Shown one piece after another: positions 11,047 to 22,639 of a stretch of DNA of 64,000 bases. A model generated the notes under the pieces. It was not told the origin of the DNA and ran no database searches. It saw nothing but the letters and a program-made list of their open reading frames with translations. Position 1 is the stretch's first letter. The number at the start of each line of letters is the position of its first letter. Both the position numbers and the translations under genes were made by a program. The stretch is from Sialis fuliginosa (taxonomy: Eukaryota > Arthropoda > Insecta > Megaloptera > Sialidae): the NCBI GenBank assembly GCA_961205875.1, contig OY540820.1, positions 13,020,001 through 13,084,000 on the forward strand. The letters are read 5' to 3'.

Positions 11047-13263
11047 AGTGTTTATTCTTAAATATTATTATATTACATTTCAATAGTAGTAATAAACCAT
11101 AAGCTAAGCTATAATTGTTTTAATAATATAGCGACAGTTGAAACGTAATATTTTTACTTACTTATCAATATTGATTATTCTGTTCCTATAAAATAAATAT
11201 TTTGATGCACTAGTAAAAGTTGTTGTTTATGACAAGATTTTTCAAATGGGTAATTTTTACAAACAAGAAACTTGAATATGCACATACAATATGTATATAC
11301 CATGTATATTTGTATATAGAATGAATTATAAACTGTTACTATAAATAGGTAGATTATACACTGTATAATAATATTACCCTAAAATTTACCCTTTGTTGTT
11401 TATGATCTCGGCCTTTTTTATATACGCATATCAGAGCGGTGCGCAAATTGTAGCCAAAAATCGATGCTCATTTTCGGTCAATGCTTAGTTAAAACGTTTC
11501 CATAGAATTATGCTGATAATTTTAGTTTGAATTGGAAAATATTACTTATTGTTAGAGAAAAAGTATTTTTATTAAAATGCCACACGCTGTTATTGATGCA
11601 TATTATTATAATATATCAATAGTTTAAGATATTTTATCGATCAATTACCACGAAAATTACAGTAATTTTATACGAAGCTAATTTATATGAAAAATTAATG
11701 AAAATTGGATTTTTTCCATTTCACAGATATTTAAACATTTATTGACACATCGCCAAACGAACACAAAATTTAATTAATCTGTCCAGCTAGTATTTAAATT
11801 TATTTCAAAATATTGTGTATCAACGGCAGTTTTTCCGCCCAAAGAAAGTATGATAACGATTGTCTTGGTACCTCCCCCCTTTAATAAATTACCAGTGGAA
11901 TGGAGGGGGGGGTATGAATGTAATTATAACGTCAAATAATAAAATAATGATAATACAACAAAGTTTTGCCACCATAACCCAATAAAAATCCAATGCTAAA
12001 AAGTAATTCTTAATAGTTTCGACAATGACTTCAAACCAAAACCAAGCGATATTATTCCTGAAAATATACTTGAATAAAAACACTGGCATAACAATATACT
12101 CTCCTCTTTTCGATTATTATTTTATTTACAAAAATAAATTAACCAACTCCACAAATAAAGCAAATATAGGTGAATAAAAATAGAAAATATATATAAACTA
12201 ATAACTTCGTATTAGTTTCGTCGGTTAGGACACTTTCAATTAAAATTTACTCATCAAGTACATAACATATTTAGCCTAGATATAATAATACTTTATTTTT
12301 CGACTGCTGTTAAACTTTAATTTTTTAAACAACAATAATTTTTATTATTACTTTTACTGGTACCTATTCTTTTCAATAATCTATAAAAATGGCTTCAATA
12401 AATATATAAATAAGCTCTGAGCGCCGATGTGGTCACAATCGAGCTTTTGTTTTTCAGTTTGAATCATTTATAATAGTTAAATTAATGTAACTTATTAAAT
12501 AAACTAAAAAAAGCTACGTGCAGATTCTAAATAATATTAAAATTATAATATAATTATAAATTAATACCAACAATAACCTGAACTCGTCTAAGCCTAGTAT
12601 TCAGACAACCATTAATGGTCTCAAATAAATGAAATTTATGTTATATATGAACGATTCAATTCGCATACATTTGAAGGTGGGTTTGATGTAAAGTTTTGAA
12701 CAGAGAGAGCAGTCCATAGACGGTGGTCGGCGTGCGACTGCGACTATTTGATTTGATTGGATCGGACAAGTGGTACAGACGTGAGCGAAATACTCGCCAC
12801 ATAATCGAGCGCCTATGCTGCCATCTGACGGACGCCACCACAGACCTATACGCATACTTGTACTAAATTTTTTAAAATAATGTAGATGTTTGCAATCTGT
12901 TCGGTCATAGCGAAAAAAACGAGACTGGATTATTTTTTCCAGACTGCTTAAATGCTTGTAATACGATACCAACTTAGACCGGCTTAAATATATTTGCTGT
13001 TAGTTATAAAGTTCCAGGCGAAGTGAAACTTGTAAGTCTCATCTCGTCTCGAATAGTAAAATATTAAGCCGGTTTCTATTGCAAATAAGATTTAAAATTC
13101 TCAATTTCGTCTTATGTAAATCATGTTACTAAATTACATATGATAATTACCCTGCGCCTCAACCATTTTTATTACGTCAAGCCAAATAAATTATAATTTT
13201 GGTAGTCTATATGATGTACTTATGTATGTACGTAGTATATATTTATGTATGTATTATGTATAT
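11047..13263. other. AT-rich intergenic DNA with one locally GC-richer segment
   Basis: No gene supported. Microsatellite-like ATGTATAT sequence occurs near 11280-11330 and 13205-13262. Bases 12680-12850 are clearly GC-richer and give a 123-residue minus-strand frame (12601-12972) with no family resemblance. This could be an old element or an unidentified exon. Confidence 0.4.
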
Positions 13264-13789
13264 AAGGTAGTGGCACCAGTCTTGGCAAGGACCCCAGTAA
13301 TGGTAAATTTTTAATTAAATGTACTGAATTAGAAATAGTGTTGATATTTGATTACTACCATTTCTGAATATTAATCTATGTATATACATTTAGCTGTCTT
13401 ACAGCGTGATTTGATGACAATCGGCCAATAGGGGTCAAAATGGTGGACATTTAAACTAATTATTAGTATAATTTATTTATTAATTATTATATTATCATAG
13501 CAACTGCTTTACATTGTTTCAAATTTGACGATTCTTTCTTTTATATCTTTTGTGTCGTAGTATAATACTTATCATTTTGTAATCATTAGCAAGTGTCCAT
13601 TACTTACTGGTTTTACTTTATCCATTACTGGAAAAAAAAACTATATTTGCGGAGTTTGGTAATTAAATTAATTAAATAAAGAGTTACTTGTTTTATTAGT
13701 AACATGAGTTCATGAGAATTACAAAAAACAAGCCCATTAATCCAAAAAAACCGAAAACTTGCTCTTATAACGGCCATAACTGGTACCTT
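13264..13789 (+). mobile_element. MITE family B, copy 3 (526 bp)
   Basis: Starts AAGGTAGTGGCACCAGTCTT and ends GCCATAACTGGTACCTT. It is highly similar to copy 2 along its length, with the internal TGGTGGACATTTAAACTAAT and GTGTCCATTACTTACTGGTT. No coding capacity. Confidence 0.85.
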
Positions 13790-15008
13790 TATCTTATATA
13801 TGTTTGTATGTAAGTTCATATGTTTCCTTTTCAATAAATTAGGTATTATTGTTCTGGATTCGTTTTGGAAAATTCAAAATGACAATCATAAGAATATTGT
13901 TATTGATGAAACAATTTTTTTTATTAAAACTCATCATGTTGGGTATCAAATTAAAGAGCTTCAAAAAACGATTTCAAAAAAACATTTATGTTGTAGATCA
14001 AAATGTAGAAGTAAAATTTATAACATTTTATCTCATTTGGTAACTTGTTAATATTTCTAAATAGAAAATTAAATATAAATTTAAGTTTAAAAAACTAAAA
14101 TCTGATTATGCTAAAAAATCTTCTCAACTAAAAAGATATAAACAAGTTGTCTTTAAAAAGAAGAAGTTTCACAGAACAGACGTAATTTAATGTCGCATAA
14201 AGGTGCGAAAGGAACACACAATTTTTGCGCACTATTACGATTCAATCCGCGAAAATTTCTTATTTTCGACTCATCCTAACAAGTATATTGCATATACAAA
14301 AAGATGTGGGAGTTATATAGTTCTTGTTTAGTTTCTAAATAAGTGCATTCACTATAAAAATTAACATTTCTGTACATCCACAGCTCTGGTAAAGATACAG
14401 TATATTAAAATTAAACTATTTCTGCAATTCCCGTGGTAATATAACTCACGTCAGTCTAGTTCTAAACCATAACCGTATACAACTCTATGTACCCGACTCC
14501 ACCGCACGCCGAGAGCTCTATCTGCCAGATTAGAAGTTCCTGCGACAGTAGAGCAGCTTCCATCAGGCATTGATCGAATTACCGACGAAGCTTCGGGACG
14601 CGTTAAAAAACCTCCCGACTCGCAAATTGAATCACCGAATGAAAATAGATTTGTTACATTACAGTAATCACGGCACCAGTAACTTGCTGCTGCCAACTCC
14701 ATTTGTCACCATGAATTATAAGTGGCTCTCTCTCACTCTTCTGGGGTTTTGTCGGATTTTCGGGTAGATTTATATTCGTGCGAGAAAAAAAAAACTTTAT
14801 GCTGGCCTCGTGATGATAATCTAAATTATTACGTTTTTATACGGAAAAGAATTACAGATGTATTTGTATTTAGGTACGAGTATATTTAAAAATTATATAC
14901 ATATGTGCTTGTATATACCTACTTTTAATAAAGATAATAAATTTTTTTACGATATTGGACCAATTAAACCTGATGAACATTTTTAGATAGTTTTTGAAAT
15001 TAAAATTA
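13790..15008. other. Intergenic DNA with a GC-richer segment and a weak minus-strand frame
   Basis: Bases 14450-14760 are markedly less AT-rich than the surroundings. They carry an 83-residue minus-strand frame (14451-14702) starting MELAAASYWCRDYC and ending YGYGLELD. I recognise no family and no splice context. It is either an orphan exon or part of an old element. The rest of the stretch shows nothing. Confidence 0.35.
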
Positions 15009-15242
15009 TTAGATAAATATATCTAAAATGACCGAAATTGTACATCTATTTGATATGTCAAGTTTCATAAAAATTAATCTAATTGGCGAATTGTGTCCTA
15101 ATGTTGAAAAAATACTATTTTTCACAACTAGGTATATCTCAATTCTTATCGCTTCTAAGACAAATTGTCGAAATTTAACTATACTAAAATGTAGAAAGTA
15201 TAATTTTTTATAAAAATCAGTTATTATAATAAAACAAAAACA

Positions 15243-15620
15243 TCTGCCAAGTAAATGCACAGTGCTTCCTCGTGCTAAATTCACCAAAGGTAGTTAATTA
15301 TTCAACAATTTAAATAAAAACCGATAGTGTTTATATAAATTGCTTGGAATTGGTTAACCATTTAATTTTTATACAATTTTATTAAAAAATATTAGTTAGT
15401 GTGACAAGGATTCAGGGAACAGACGGACGGACGGACACACGGACGAACAGACAAACAGACACGGAACGAAAAGTGTTTGTGTTGACGTGAAACGGATAAA
15501 TCAATTTAAAATTTTGAAATAGGAGGACATTTTTTTTGTCTCAATCTGAAACGATCACATAGCTTCTCGTATCTTCGATATTGCGAGGAAGCAAAATGTA
15601 ACAAGAGAATCTTTTAGTCG
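15243..15620 (-). repeat. Dispersed repeat A, copy 4 (inverted, internally deleted)
   Basis: Begins with the reverse complement of the repeat end (GTAAATGCACAGTGCTTCCT) and reaches GATTCAGGGAACAGACGGAC and GAAACGATCACATAGCTTCT. The middle portion (the ACCACTGAACCG and GACACCCC blocks) is absent, so this copy carries an internal deletion relative to copy 2. Confidence 0.75.
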
Positions 15621-16069
15621 ATTTTGTCTGATATGGTGGTCACCAACTAAGTTTCTATCTCCTTCCCGCCTACTAGCTTAAATATTTACTAATCTTAAAA
15701 TTGATACCCAATCGTTTGACCGGGTGCTCTCACACTTTACCCACATTTTCACAAACGCAGTTTCGATTTGAATGATATTATTAAGGATTACGCAAGAGTG
15801 TCGTGTCAGCTGGAGAACACGGTTGTGCACTATATCAGATTGACTGCTGGTTATTTAGTGCGCTCGTTTATATGTGCATTTTGATTCAGGAGTAAATAAC
15901 AGACTCGGGGAACGTTGTTTATTCCAGATATATGCCGAGAATATCATACATACAAAATTTAGTAGGTATAGTGAAAATGATTATAAGTGCACGGAGAAAA
16001 ATTAAATCGATATTTTATTATAAACTACAGTTGCAGATTACAAATTTTAATTTTGTATCAAAAAATACT
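15621..16069. other. Intergenic DNA, no feature seen
   Basis: No supported gene or repeat. An 81-residue frame at 15932-16177 runs through the MITE fragment that follows and is probably chance. Confidence 0.45.
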
Positions 16070-16100
16070 AAGGTAGTGGCGCCAGTCTTGGCAAGGACCA
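16070..16100 (+). mobile_element. MITE family B, 5' end fragment
   Basis: AAGGTAGTGGCGCCAGTCTT plus GGCAAGGACCA matches the 5' terminus of family B, then homology stops. It is a solo end or truncated copy. Confidence 0.7.
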
Positions 16101-16641
16101 AAGTTCGAACTTTTAAATTTATTATATTATATTTAGATACTATTTTTTACGATAAGTACTTAATTTTTATTAAATAATTTAATTAACCTATTTAAATATA
16201 TATTTTAATTAAGTTTGTTATGACATATACAAATATACATACAAAAATTAAATTGTTAAATTTTGATACAAATAGACAACATTTTACTCATTTTTACGTT
16301 TTGGGGTGAAGCACTATATCTACCACTATTATATATATACTATACTAAGGCTTTACATGAAGAAAAAACTTAATTTTATACATTTAAACTATTAATATTC
16401 TATCAATATAAATATATCTCTATAATTGTAACTGCCAATGAGGCAGTCTCATCTCGGCATGAACCCCTAATATATAAGTACCTTTTTATCTGTTTCAATA
16501 AATAACAGGGGTATACACATCAAATTCAATGTTAAATACAAAAATAAAAATTAGGCTTCCCGCCAAGATGAACCCGACTAAAATTTTAACGGGACGAGAG
16601 AATCAGTTGTAAAATCCGAGACTTATTAAACTTAGCCTCGT

Positions 16642-16871
16642 CTATACCTTTTCAACTTCAAATTGAGACTAATCAATTTCAAATTGGGAATAATCAATTT
16701 CAAATTGAGACTAAACAATTTCATATTGGGAATAATCAATTTCAAATTGAGACTAAACATTTTCAAATTGGGAACAATCAACTTCACTTTGAAATTGATT
16801 ATTCCCAATTTGAATTTGATTATTCCCAATTTGAAATTGATTAGTCTCAATTTGAAGTTGAAAAGGTATAG
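16642..16871. repeat. Fold-back element built from ~21-bp repeats
   Basis: Outer arms CTATACCTTTTCAACTTCAA and TTGAAGTTGAAAAGGTATAG are inverted copies. The left arm is an array of roughly 21-bp units alternating TCAATTTCAAATTGGGAATA and TCAATTTCAAATTGAGACTA. The right arm has about three inverted units. Both strands stay open as repetitive Leu/Ile/Asn/Lys frames, which are artefacts of the repeat. Confidence 0.9.
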
Positions 16872-18056
16872 TTTCGTGTTAACCCCTAAAATTGGCCAAG
16901 TCTATTTTGACTTAACATTCTCTAGACCCCAAACTTTATTATAAGTCCCTAGGTGCTACCCCGTTTGCAATTACATAATTTGCTTCACACTATCAAACAT
17001 TTGTTAAAAAAAGGTTAAATAAAAAACGCATTTGAATTTTTCAACGCCACGTGTGGTTTAGAACTAATCTCCTAGAAGGTAGAGAACATGTAGTGCTTTG
17101 GGAATATCGACCGGGGGACTAGAAAGTTGGAACATTGTTCGGACATTACAATAATTGCGTCTGACACGAATTGTAACTTCACATAGCCGTTTAGAACTTT
17201 ATAAAATTTCGTCGGTAAATATTTAACTAATGCCTAAGTTTTGTAATTTATTTTTGGTATCGATTTCTTATCTATTACCTACGTATAATGTGTATTATTT
17301 TTTTATTATAATTATATGAAAAAATAATCGAGACTCTTTCTCCAGAAAGAAAATAAAAAAATAACAACTAAATGTCATTTTTAGGTCCTTTTTAGTTTTT
17401 GAGTGTGTGATTTTTATCTTGAAATATTGCACCTCTCAAATTGAAATTGTAGGCACATTTTTATAGGGTTTACGTATTTACAAATACTAATATAAAGACC
17501 AGAATTAAGTCAAAATATGGCTACATTAAAGAAGAGAACAAAAGAGGACATTTCAATGTAAAAAATAAAAATAAAGATCAATGCTCAAAAAGAGAACATG
17601 TTCTCTTTAGAAGAGATATTCTGGCAACCCTACTTTCAATAGGAGAAAAACATTTCATAGAAATGTTTTTAATTAACATTTTTTAAAATAAGTAATTCGT
17701 AAATGCCAATCAATGACTTGTTTTGCTCGCTGCGTCGAGCTCCTTCTTAGCTCAGGGCCCTAGGACTAGAGTCCTGTTACCCTCCCCCCCCATGTGTGAG
17801 TATCAAAACAAGTAATGTAATAAAGTACATATATTTAATGATATGTTGATTAATAAAATCAGAAAATACGGCTATGAGTGAAACTTGGCTACTACAATCA
17901 GTCAGAAATCGATTCGCGCTGTCTAAACTCTGAATTTACTATTTGAGTGACTCTACCTTGATGTACTTACTTATGTACATACTTACATCATGTTTAAAAT
18001 TTTGACAACAAAAATAAAACATTTTTGGGCGACGTTTTTCGGCTTATCAAAATATC
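16872..18056. other. Intergenic DNA upstream of MAIP1
   Basis: No gene or element with clear borders. The last few hundred bases must include the MAIP1 promoter. No TATA box stands out against the AT-rich background. Confidence 0.5.
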
Positions 18057-19086
18057 ATGGCCGCCTCTATGTATAATTTAATCAAAAAAGTGTCTTTAAA
18101 ATTTACATATTATAGATTTTTCAATAAATTTTATAATTACAAGAAAAATAAAAATAGTTTATTATGTGGATTATATTTAAATTGTGAATCAAAGAACTTT
18201 AACATAAAAAAAATTAACATAACCTCTGCAATAGCTAAAAATAATGATAAATATGGAAACTATAAAAGAATACTACCTTCATCTTCTATTATTTTAAATG
18301 ATTCTATAATTAGAAGTTACAGTACAAATCCAACTCCTGCACCACCTAAAAGAACACTGCCACCGCTTATGGATTTTTCAGAAATCGTGTGGCCTTCTAT
18401 ATTGAAATCTCTTCGAAACTGGATATTATCAAACCTAATAATTACCCCGTACTTTGATAGAGATTTTAGTCTTTTTGATTTTGTAACAGGATCGAAAAAA
18501 GCTGTTGAGGTATTCCGTATATTTATTTATTCAATTTATATAAAAACTTTAAGTTTGTTCTAGGTTGTTTCACAAAAATTATCTGATAGTGATTTTAACT
18601 CCTTGGAAGGTCTTGTTACAAAAGATGCATCAGATGCTTTGCAAAAAGCTGTCGCTGATATGTCTTTAGCACAAAGACAACAGTTGCAAATACATGAAGA
18701 TGATATTTACTTTTCATTTCCTTATCAGGTGAATATATTTTATTTTTGTAATTTTTAATAAAAAGAAAATACTCATGATTGACTTCAATAAATTGGAAAC
18801 TATAAAATTAACTTAAGTTTATTTATAGGTGGGTGTAATGTTTGACGAGTCTGGTAGTACACAACGTAGATTTGTAGAAATCACTATGGTCTATCATGTT
18901 CTGAGAGGATTGAAAATAATGAGAAGTAGAGGCGAAGAACCTCCATTAAATGTGGGATTGGCACCAGAATTTAGAGACAGTATTTTTATTTTGAATTATC
19001 GTTTCATTCGTGAATTTACAAAAGGAGTTGAAGATCAATGGACAATAAATGTTATAAATCATTTTAAACCTAATGATTTTGTTTAA
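18057..19086 (+). CDS. MAIP1: m-AAA protease-interacting protein 1, mitochondrial (3 exons)
   Basis: Exons 18057-18509, 18564-18728 and 18829-19086 join in phase 0 at GT..AG borders and encode 291 residues, the length I recall for the human protein. The family sits in the mitochondrial matrix, binds m-AAA protease subunits (AFG3L2) and helps sort the EMRE subunit of the calcium uniporter. The first 35 or so residues are rich in Lys, Arg, Tyr and Phe and lack acids, as expected of a matrix presequence. The conserved core follows: a Tyr-Phe-Asp-Arg-Asp-Phe-Ser segment near residue 135, a Leu-Glu-X-Leu-Val motif near 161, and a C-terminal Phe-X-Arg-Glu-Phe-Thr-Lys-Gly-Val stretch before the stop. 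The start ATG is in a good context (ATCATGGCC). Introns are only 54 and 100 bp. SPG21 follows about 500 bp downstream on the same strand. Recognition is from memory of the family; no search was run. Confidence 0.9.
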
Positions 19087-19220
19087 TAAGGGGACTGTAT
19101 GTATATATAAGATGTAATTTTATGTATATATTTTTAAATAATATGTGTATGAATTACTTAGTTTTTATAATATACCTATATTATGTATTTAGTATTTACA
19201 TAATTTAATACATATTTCAG

Positions 19221-19226
19221 AATAAA
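19221..19226 (+). promoter_or_regulatory. Polyadenylation signal AATAAA for MAIP1
   Basis: This is a canonical AATAAA about 135 bp past the MAIP1 stop codon and well before the next gene's start. It is the best-placed candidate for this 3' end, but AATAAA is frequent by chance in DNA this AT-rich. Confidence 0.5.
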
Positions 19227-19586
19227 ATATTAGATTGTAATTTTTGTTAGTTTAATTAATAATAGTTTTTATATATCTTTATTTGCTTACTATAATTTAA
19301 AATACCTGAAATGCATAATTCACAAAATACATTTTGTATTTCTTACTACCTACATAATAAATATTTTTAGTTCAGAAAGCATACTACCAAATATTGCATT
19401 ACCTACCATTTATAAAAAAATTACTTCACATCTGTGCTCAACATACTCTAGCACTTGACGTTTGATAGTTTGACATAAAGCATGTGATAAACATGGTTTT
19501 GTACACAGAATAATATATATTTTTTTTTATAGAAATACCGAATATTTAAAAAAATTAATTAATATTAATGGTATAGATTCAGAAAA

Positions 19587-20660
19587 ATGAGTTATGTTAG
19601 TGACTTAGCCCAATCCGAAGAATATTTAAGTTATCGCAGTTGTATTCCTCTACGTAAAATAATCGTGGACACAGATGGACGAAAAGTTAGTATAAATTAT
19701 AAAATGTTCTACCTACATTGATTTTATATTATTTAAAATGTTTTATTAGGGATGGCAAATTTATGACTGCGGACCAAAAGATGTAAAAGTTCCATTGATT
19801 TGTTTACCTCCTGTATCAGGGACAGCTGATGTATTTTTTAAACAAGCATTAGCACTTTCGGCAAAAGGATATCGAGTGATATCTGCTGAATCACCTGCCT
19901 ACTGGACAGTACGGGAATGGTGTGATGGATTCAAGCGACTTTTGGATTACTTAGAAATAAGTAAAGTACATCTATTTGGTGCTTCTCTAGGTATTTTTAT
20001 TTCAAAACTAATTTTAATCAAATTCTACAATTTATAATTTTATATTTTAGGTGGATTTCTTGCTCAGAAATTTGCTGAACACACAATACACTGTTCACGA
20101 GTTGTTTCATTAATCCTTTGTAATACTTTTACAGACACAAAAGTATTCTGTTACAAAGACTCAGCTGCAATTTTTTGGATTCTTCCATCATTACTTTTGA
20201 AACGTATGATTATAGGAAATTTAACATGTGAAAAAGTTGACCCAGATATAGTTGATTCAATAGATTTTATGGTAGAAAGGCTTGAAAGTCTTTCTCAAGC
20301 AGAATTAGCAAGTCGGTTAACTCTAAATTGTATGCCATCATATGTAGAAGTACATAAACTATCGAGCATTCCTGTTACAATTCTAGATGTTTTTGATAAA
20401 TATGCTTTATCGTTTGATGCGAGAGAAGAGTTATATAAATGTTATCCTCAAGCAAAACTTGCCCATTTAAAATCTGGTGGTAATTTTCCATACCTCAGTA
20501 GGTCTGAAGAAGTCAATCTTCATTTACAAGTAAATATAATAATTAATAAAATAATTTTAGGCAAAACTATTATTGTATTTCATATTTTTAGATACACCTT
20601 CGTCAATTTCAAGAAACTGATTCATTGTCAAGCAACAATGATGATAATAAGTCTAAGTAA
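19587..20660 (+). CDS. SPG21: Maspardin (SPG21), alpha/beta-hydrolase fold protein (4 exons)
   Basis: Exons 19587-19685, 19750-19990, 20051-20529 and 20592-20660 join in phase and give 295 residues (human about 308). Maspardin is a cytosolic/endosomal alpha/beta-hydrolase-like protein; loss in humans causes spastic paraplegia 21 (Mast syndrome), and it binds CD4 and ALDH16A1. Diagnostic segments are Ile-Ile-Val-Asp near residue 26, [12 protein letters not shown] near 51, the nucleophile-elbow sequence HLFGASLGG with Ser at about 112, [18 protein letters not shown] and [11 protein letters not shown]. The GXSXG serine is present, but the family is usually considered catalytically atypical. The short last exon reads IHLRQF and then a Ser/Asn/Asp-rich tail. 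An ATG at 19568 is followed at once by TAG, so 19587 was chosen as the start. Introns are 60-64 bp. The gene converges with UTP11 downstream. Confidence 0.93.
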
Positions 20661-21910
20661 AGTGATATTAATTAAGTATGTAAGTTTGTACATAAATTTT
20701 AATATAATACTATAGGTTGAAAAATAATTTGACCACAATATTTTGTATTAAAATATATTTTTACTATCATGGTTGAGTAATTAATAATAAATTTTATAGA
20801 AGGCTGAATTATTATAGAAAAGAGTTTTCACCTAAGACAATTCCATCAGAAATTTTGTAGTTATACACGAATAACTTTGTTATAAATTTAATCGGTAGTC
20901 AATTAATGGAAAACAAACCAGTTATTATAATTATATAATAACAAAATATATATTTATATTTGATAGAATTTTTTATTATAAAAACAAATAAATTGTTTTG
21001 TTATTTATAATGTATTCATAAGAATGTTATATGTAAAACAATTATGTAAAAAAACACAGTGGACATAGTATTTAAGTACAGAACTTATGGAAATGAATGT
21101 TATTCCAGATAGATACAAAAATTTGCTTTCGTGCACAGAATATTAAATATAATCTCCTGTTAATATTCAAATTCCTAATTACACTTTTTTATCTTGTAAA
21201 GAATTAAATTTCAAATTGTGTCCGCAGGGTTGGCTATAAACACCAAAAGACGTTTTTATAAATAATTAAATTGTAGAAAATAAACCTTGCTTTTTTACAC
21301 TGTTTTAATTTCATTTGCAATCCTACATAGGCATTATATTTTCTGTAATTTATTAATTATTTGTAAGATTTTTTTTGATTAGAAAGATTAGTCCTGAAAA
21401 GAAATTACAAACTTATTGTTAATAAATTTAGATCAAGTTTTAAATCTTGCTGCAACATTAATAGAAGGTGAGAATTAAATTTTGATTTAAAACAATATTA
21501 CATAGTTAAATTTTGCAACGCCTGTATATCTGTCTGTAGTAAATATATTTTGATTGTTTATTGTTTACATAAATAAAATGAAAAATTTGCCTGATTTAAA
21601 TAAAATAAAAAGTAAAATTCCTAAACCGAGTTTCGAATCAGCGTTCACTGAATGCTCGGATATTTGTGTTTTTATTTTTAATCTAGTTTCACCTCCCAAA
21701 AGCTGACTGAAATACCTCATCCATGCATCGTAACGTCCCCTTGCAAGTTTATATTTTTAGTTTTTAGTATATGCATTTTTTTTATTCACCTTCTAATTTG
21801 TTTTGGAGTAATTCTTTTTTTTATATTGGAAAAATAACAATTAAAATGAATAATCAAATGCTGATAAGTGTGTAAAATAAATATATTTGTTAATTATAAA
21901 TTTTACATTT
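20661..21910. other. Convergent intergenic region between SPG21 and UTP11
   Basis: This 1.25-kb AT-rich stretch must hold both 3' UTRs because the flanking genes run tail-to-tail. I see no coding exon, RNA gene or repeat in it apart from candidate poly(A) hexamers: AATAAA near 20786 on the plus strand, and TTTATT near 21781 (AATAAA on the minus strand) for UTP11. Confidence 0.6.
20786..20791 (+). promoter_or_regulatory. Polyadenylation signal AATAAA for SPG21
   Basis: AATAAA lies about 125 bp past the maspardin stop. It is the first canonical hexamer downstream and is positioned as expected for a short insect 3' UTR. It could be a chance match in AT-rich DNA. Confidence 0.45.
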
Positions 21911-22639
21911 TCATTTTTTTCTTTCGTATGCTCTTAAATGTGCCATAAGAGGATCTTCGCCTGGTAAGATTTTAATCTTTTTAATTTTCCGCTTATCTTT
22001 TTCTAATTTAGCTTGAATTTTAGCTAACTGCTCTTCCCGCATAATTCTTTTACTTAGTTCAATATATTTATTAGTAATTTGATATTTGTGCTTATCAATT
22101 GAAACATCTGGTAATTCACAATTTTTTAATGTTGAAAGTCGAGGTCGATTTATTTTATTATTAATAAATGCTGGGTGCGTGTCTAAATGTTTTACAATAT
22201 CAAAATGTTTTGCCTCTTCTTTTGTATCCACAAAGAAGGTATGTTTATTTTTAATAATACTTGGATCTAGCAGATGTAATTCAGACTGTAACTTTTTAAC
22301 TTTATTTGTCTCTTGAAGTCTTTTTGTACTTATATATTTTAAGTCTTGAGTCTTCATTAATTTTATATCTTCTTTTGTAAATCCAAGATTATTTTTTTCA
22401 ATATGTTTACCATCTGTGATTTTACTATTTATCATATGATGATAGAATTCATCTGGGTTTCGGTTAAGCGCTCGTTTTTTTAATAATTTTAAAGTTTTCT
22501 GTTTTTCTTGATAATCTTCAGCTCGCTTCTTATAATCTGAATGTTTTTCTAATAACCCTAAGTGTTTTCTTGCTTCGGGCTGATGTCGTTCCCTATGAAC
22601 TTTTTGATTTATTTTTGCTGCTTTTTTCCATGAAGACAT
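21911..22639 (-). CDS. UTP11: U3 snoRNA-associated protein 11 (UTP11), SSU processome
   Basis: A single uninterrupted ORF of 242 residues (human about 253). Utp11 is a nucleolar component of the small-subunit processome needed for 18S rRNA maturation. The N-terminus matches the family strongly: Lys-Lys-Ala-Ala-Lys near residue 5, HRERHQPEARKHLGLLEKH, DYKKRAEDYQEKQ and RNPDEFYHHM. A central MKTQDLKYI and SELHLLDPS, then FFVDTKEEAKHFD and NRPRL, complete the signature. The C-terminal third is basic and coiled-coil-like and ends in Glu-Arg-Lys-Lys, much as the family does. Start: the CAT at 22637-22639 precedes the conserved N-terminus directly. There is no intron, unlike its neighbours. It is transcribed divergently from the KMT2 gene and convergently with SPG21. 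Confidence 0.93.
   Translation of the reverse strand: MSSWKKAAKINQKVHRERHQPEARKHLGLLEKHSDYKKRAEDYQEKQKTLKLLKKRALNRNPDEFYHHMINSKITDGKHIEKNNLGFTKEDIKLMKTQDLKYISTKRLQETNKVKKLQSELHLLDPSIIKNKHTFFVDTKEEAKHFDIVKHLDTHPAFINNKINRPRLSTLKNCELPDVSIDKHKYQITNKYIELSKRIMREEQLAKIQAKLEKDKRKIKKIKILPGEDPLMAHLRAYERKK

Noticed and set aside
16642..16871. Possible CRISPR-like array (regular ~21-bp repeats)
   Set aside because: Units are contiguous with no unique spacers, the genome is eukaryotic, and the array folds back on itself.
16632..16944. Repetitive Leu/Ile/Asn/Lys frames on both strands
   Set aside because: They are produced by the 21-bp repeats of the fold-back element, a multiple of three.
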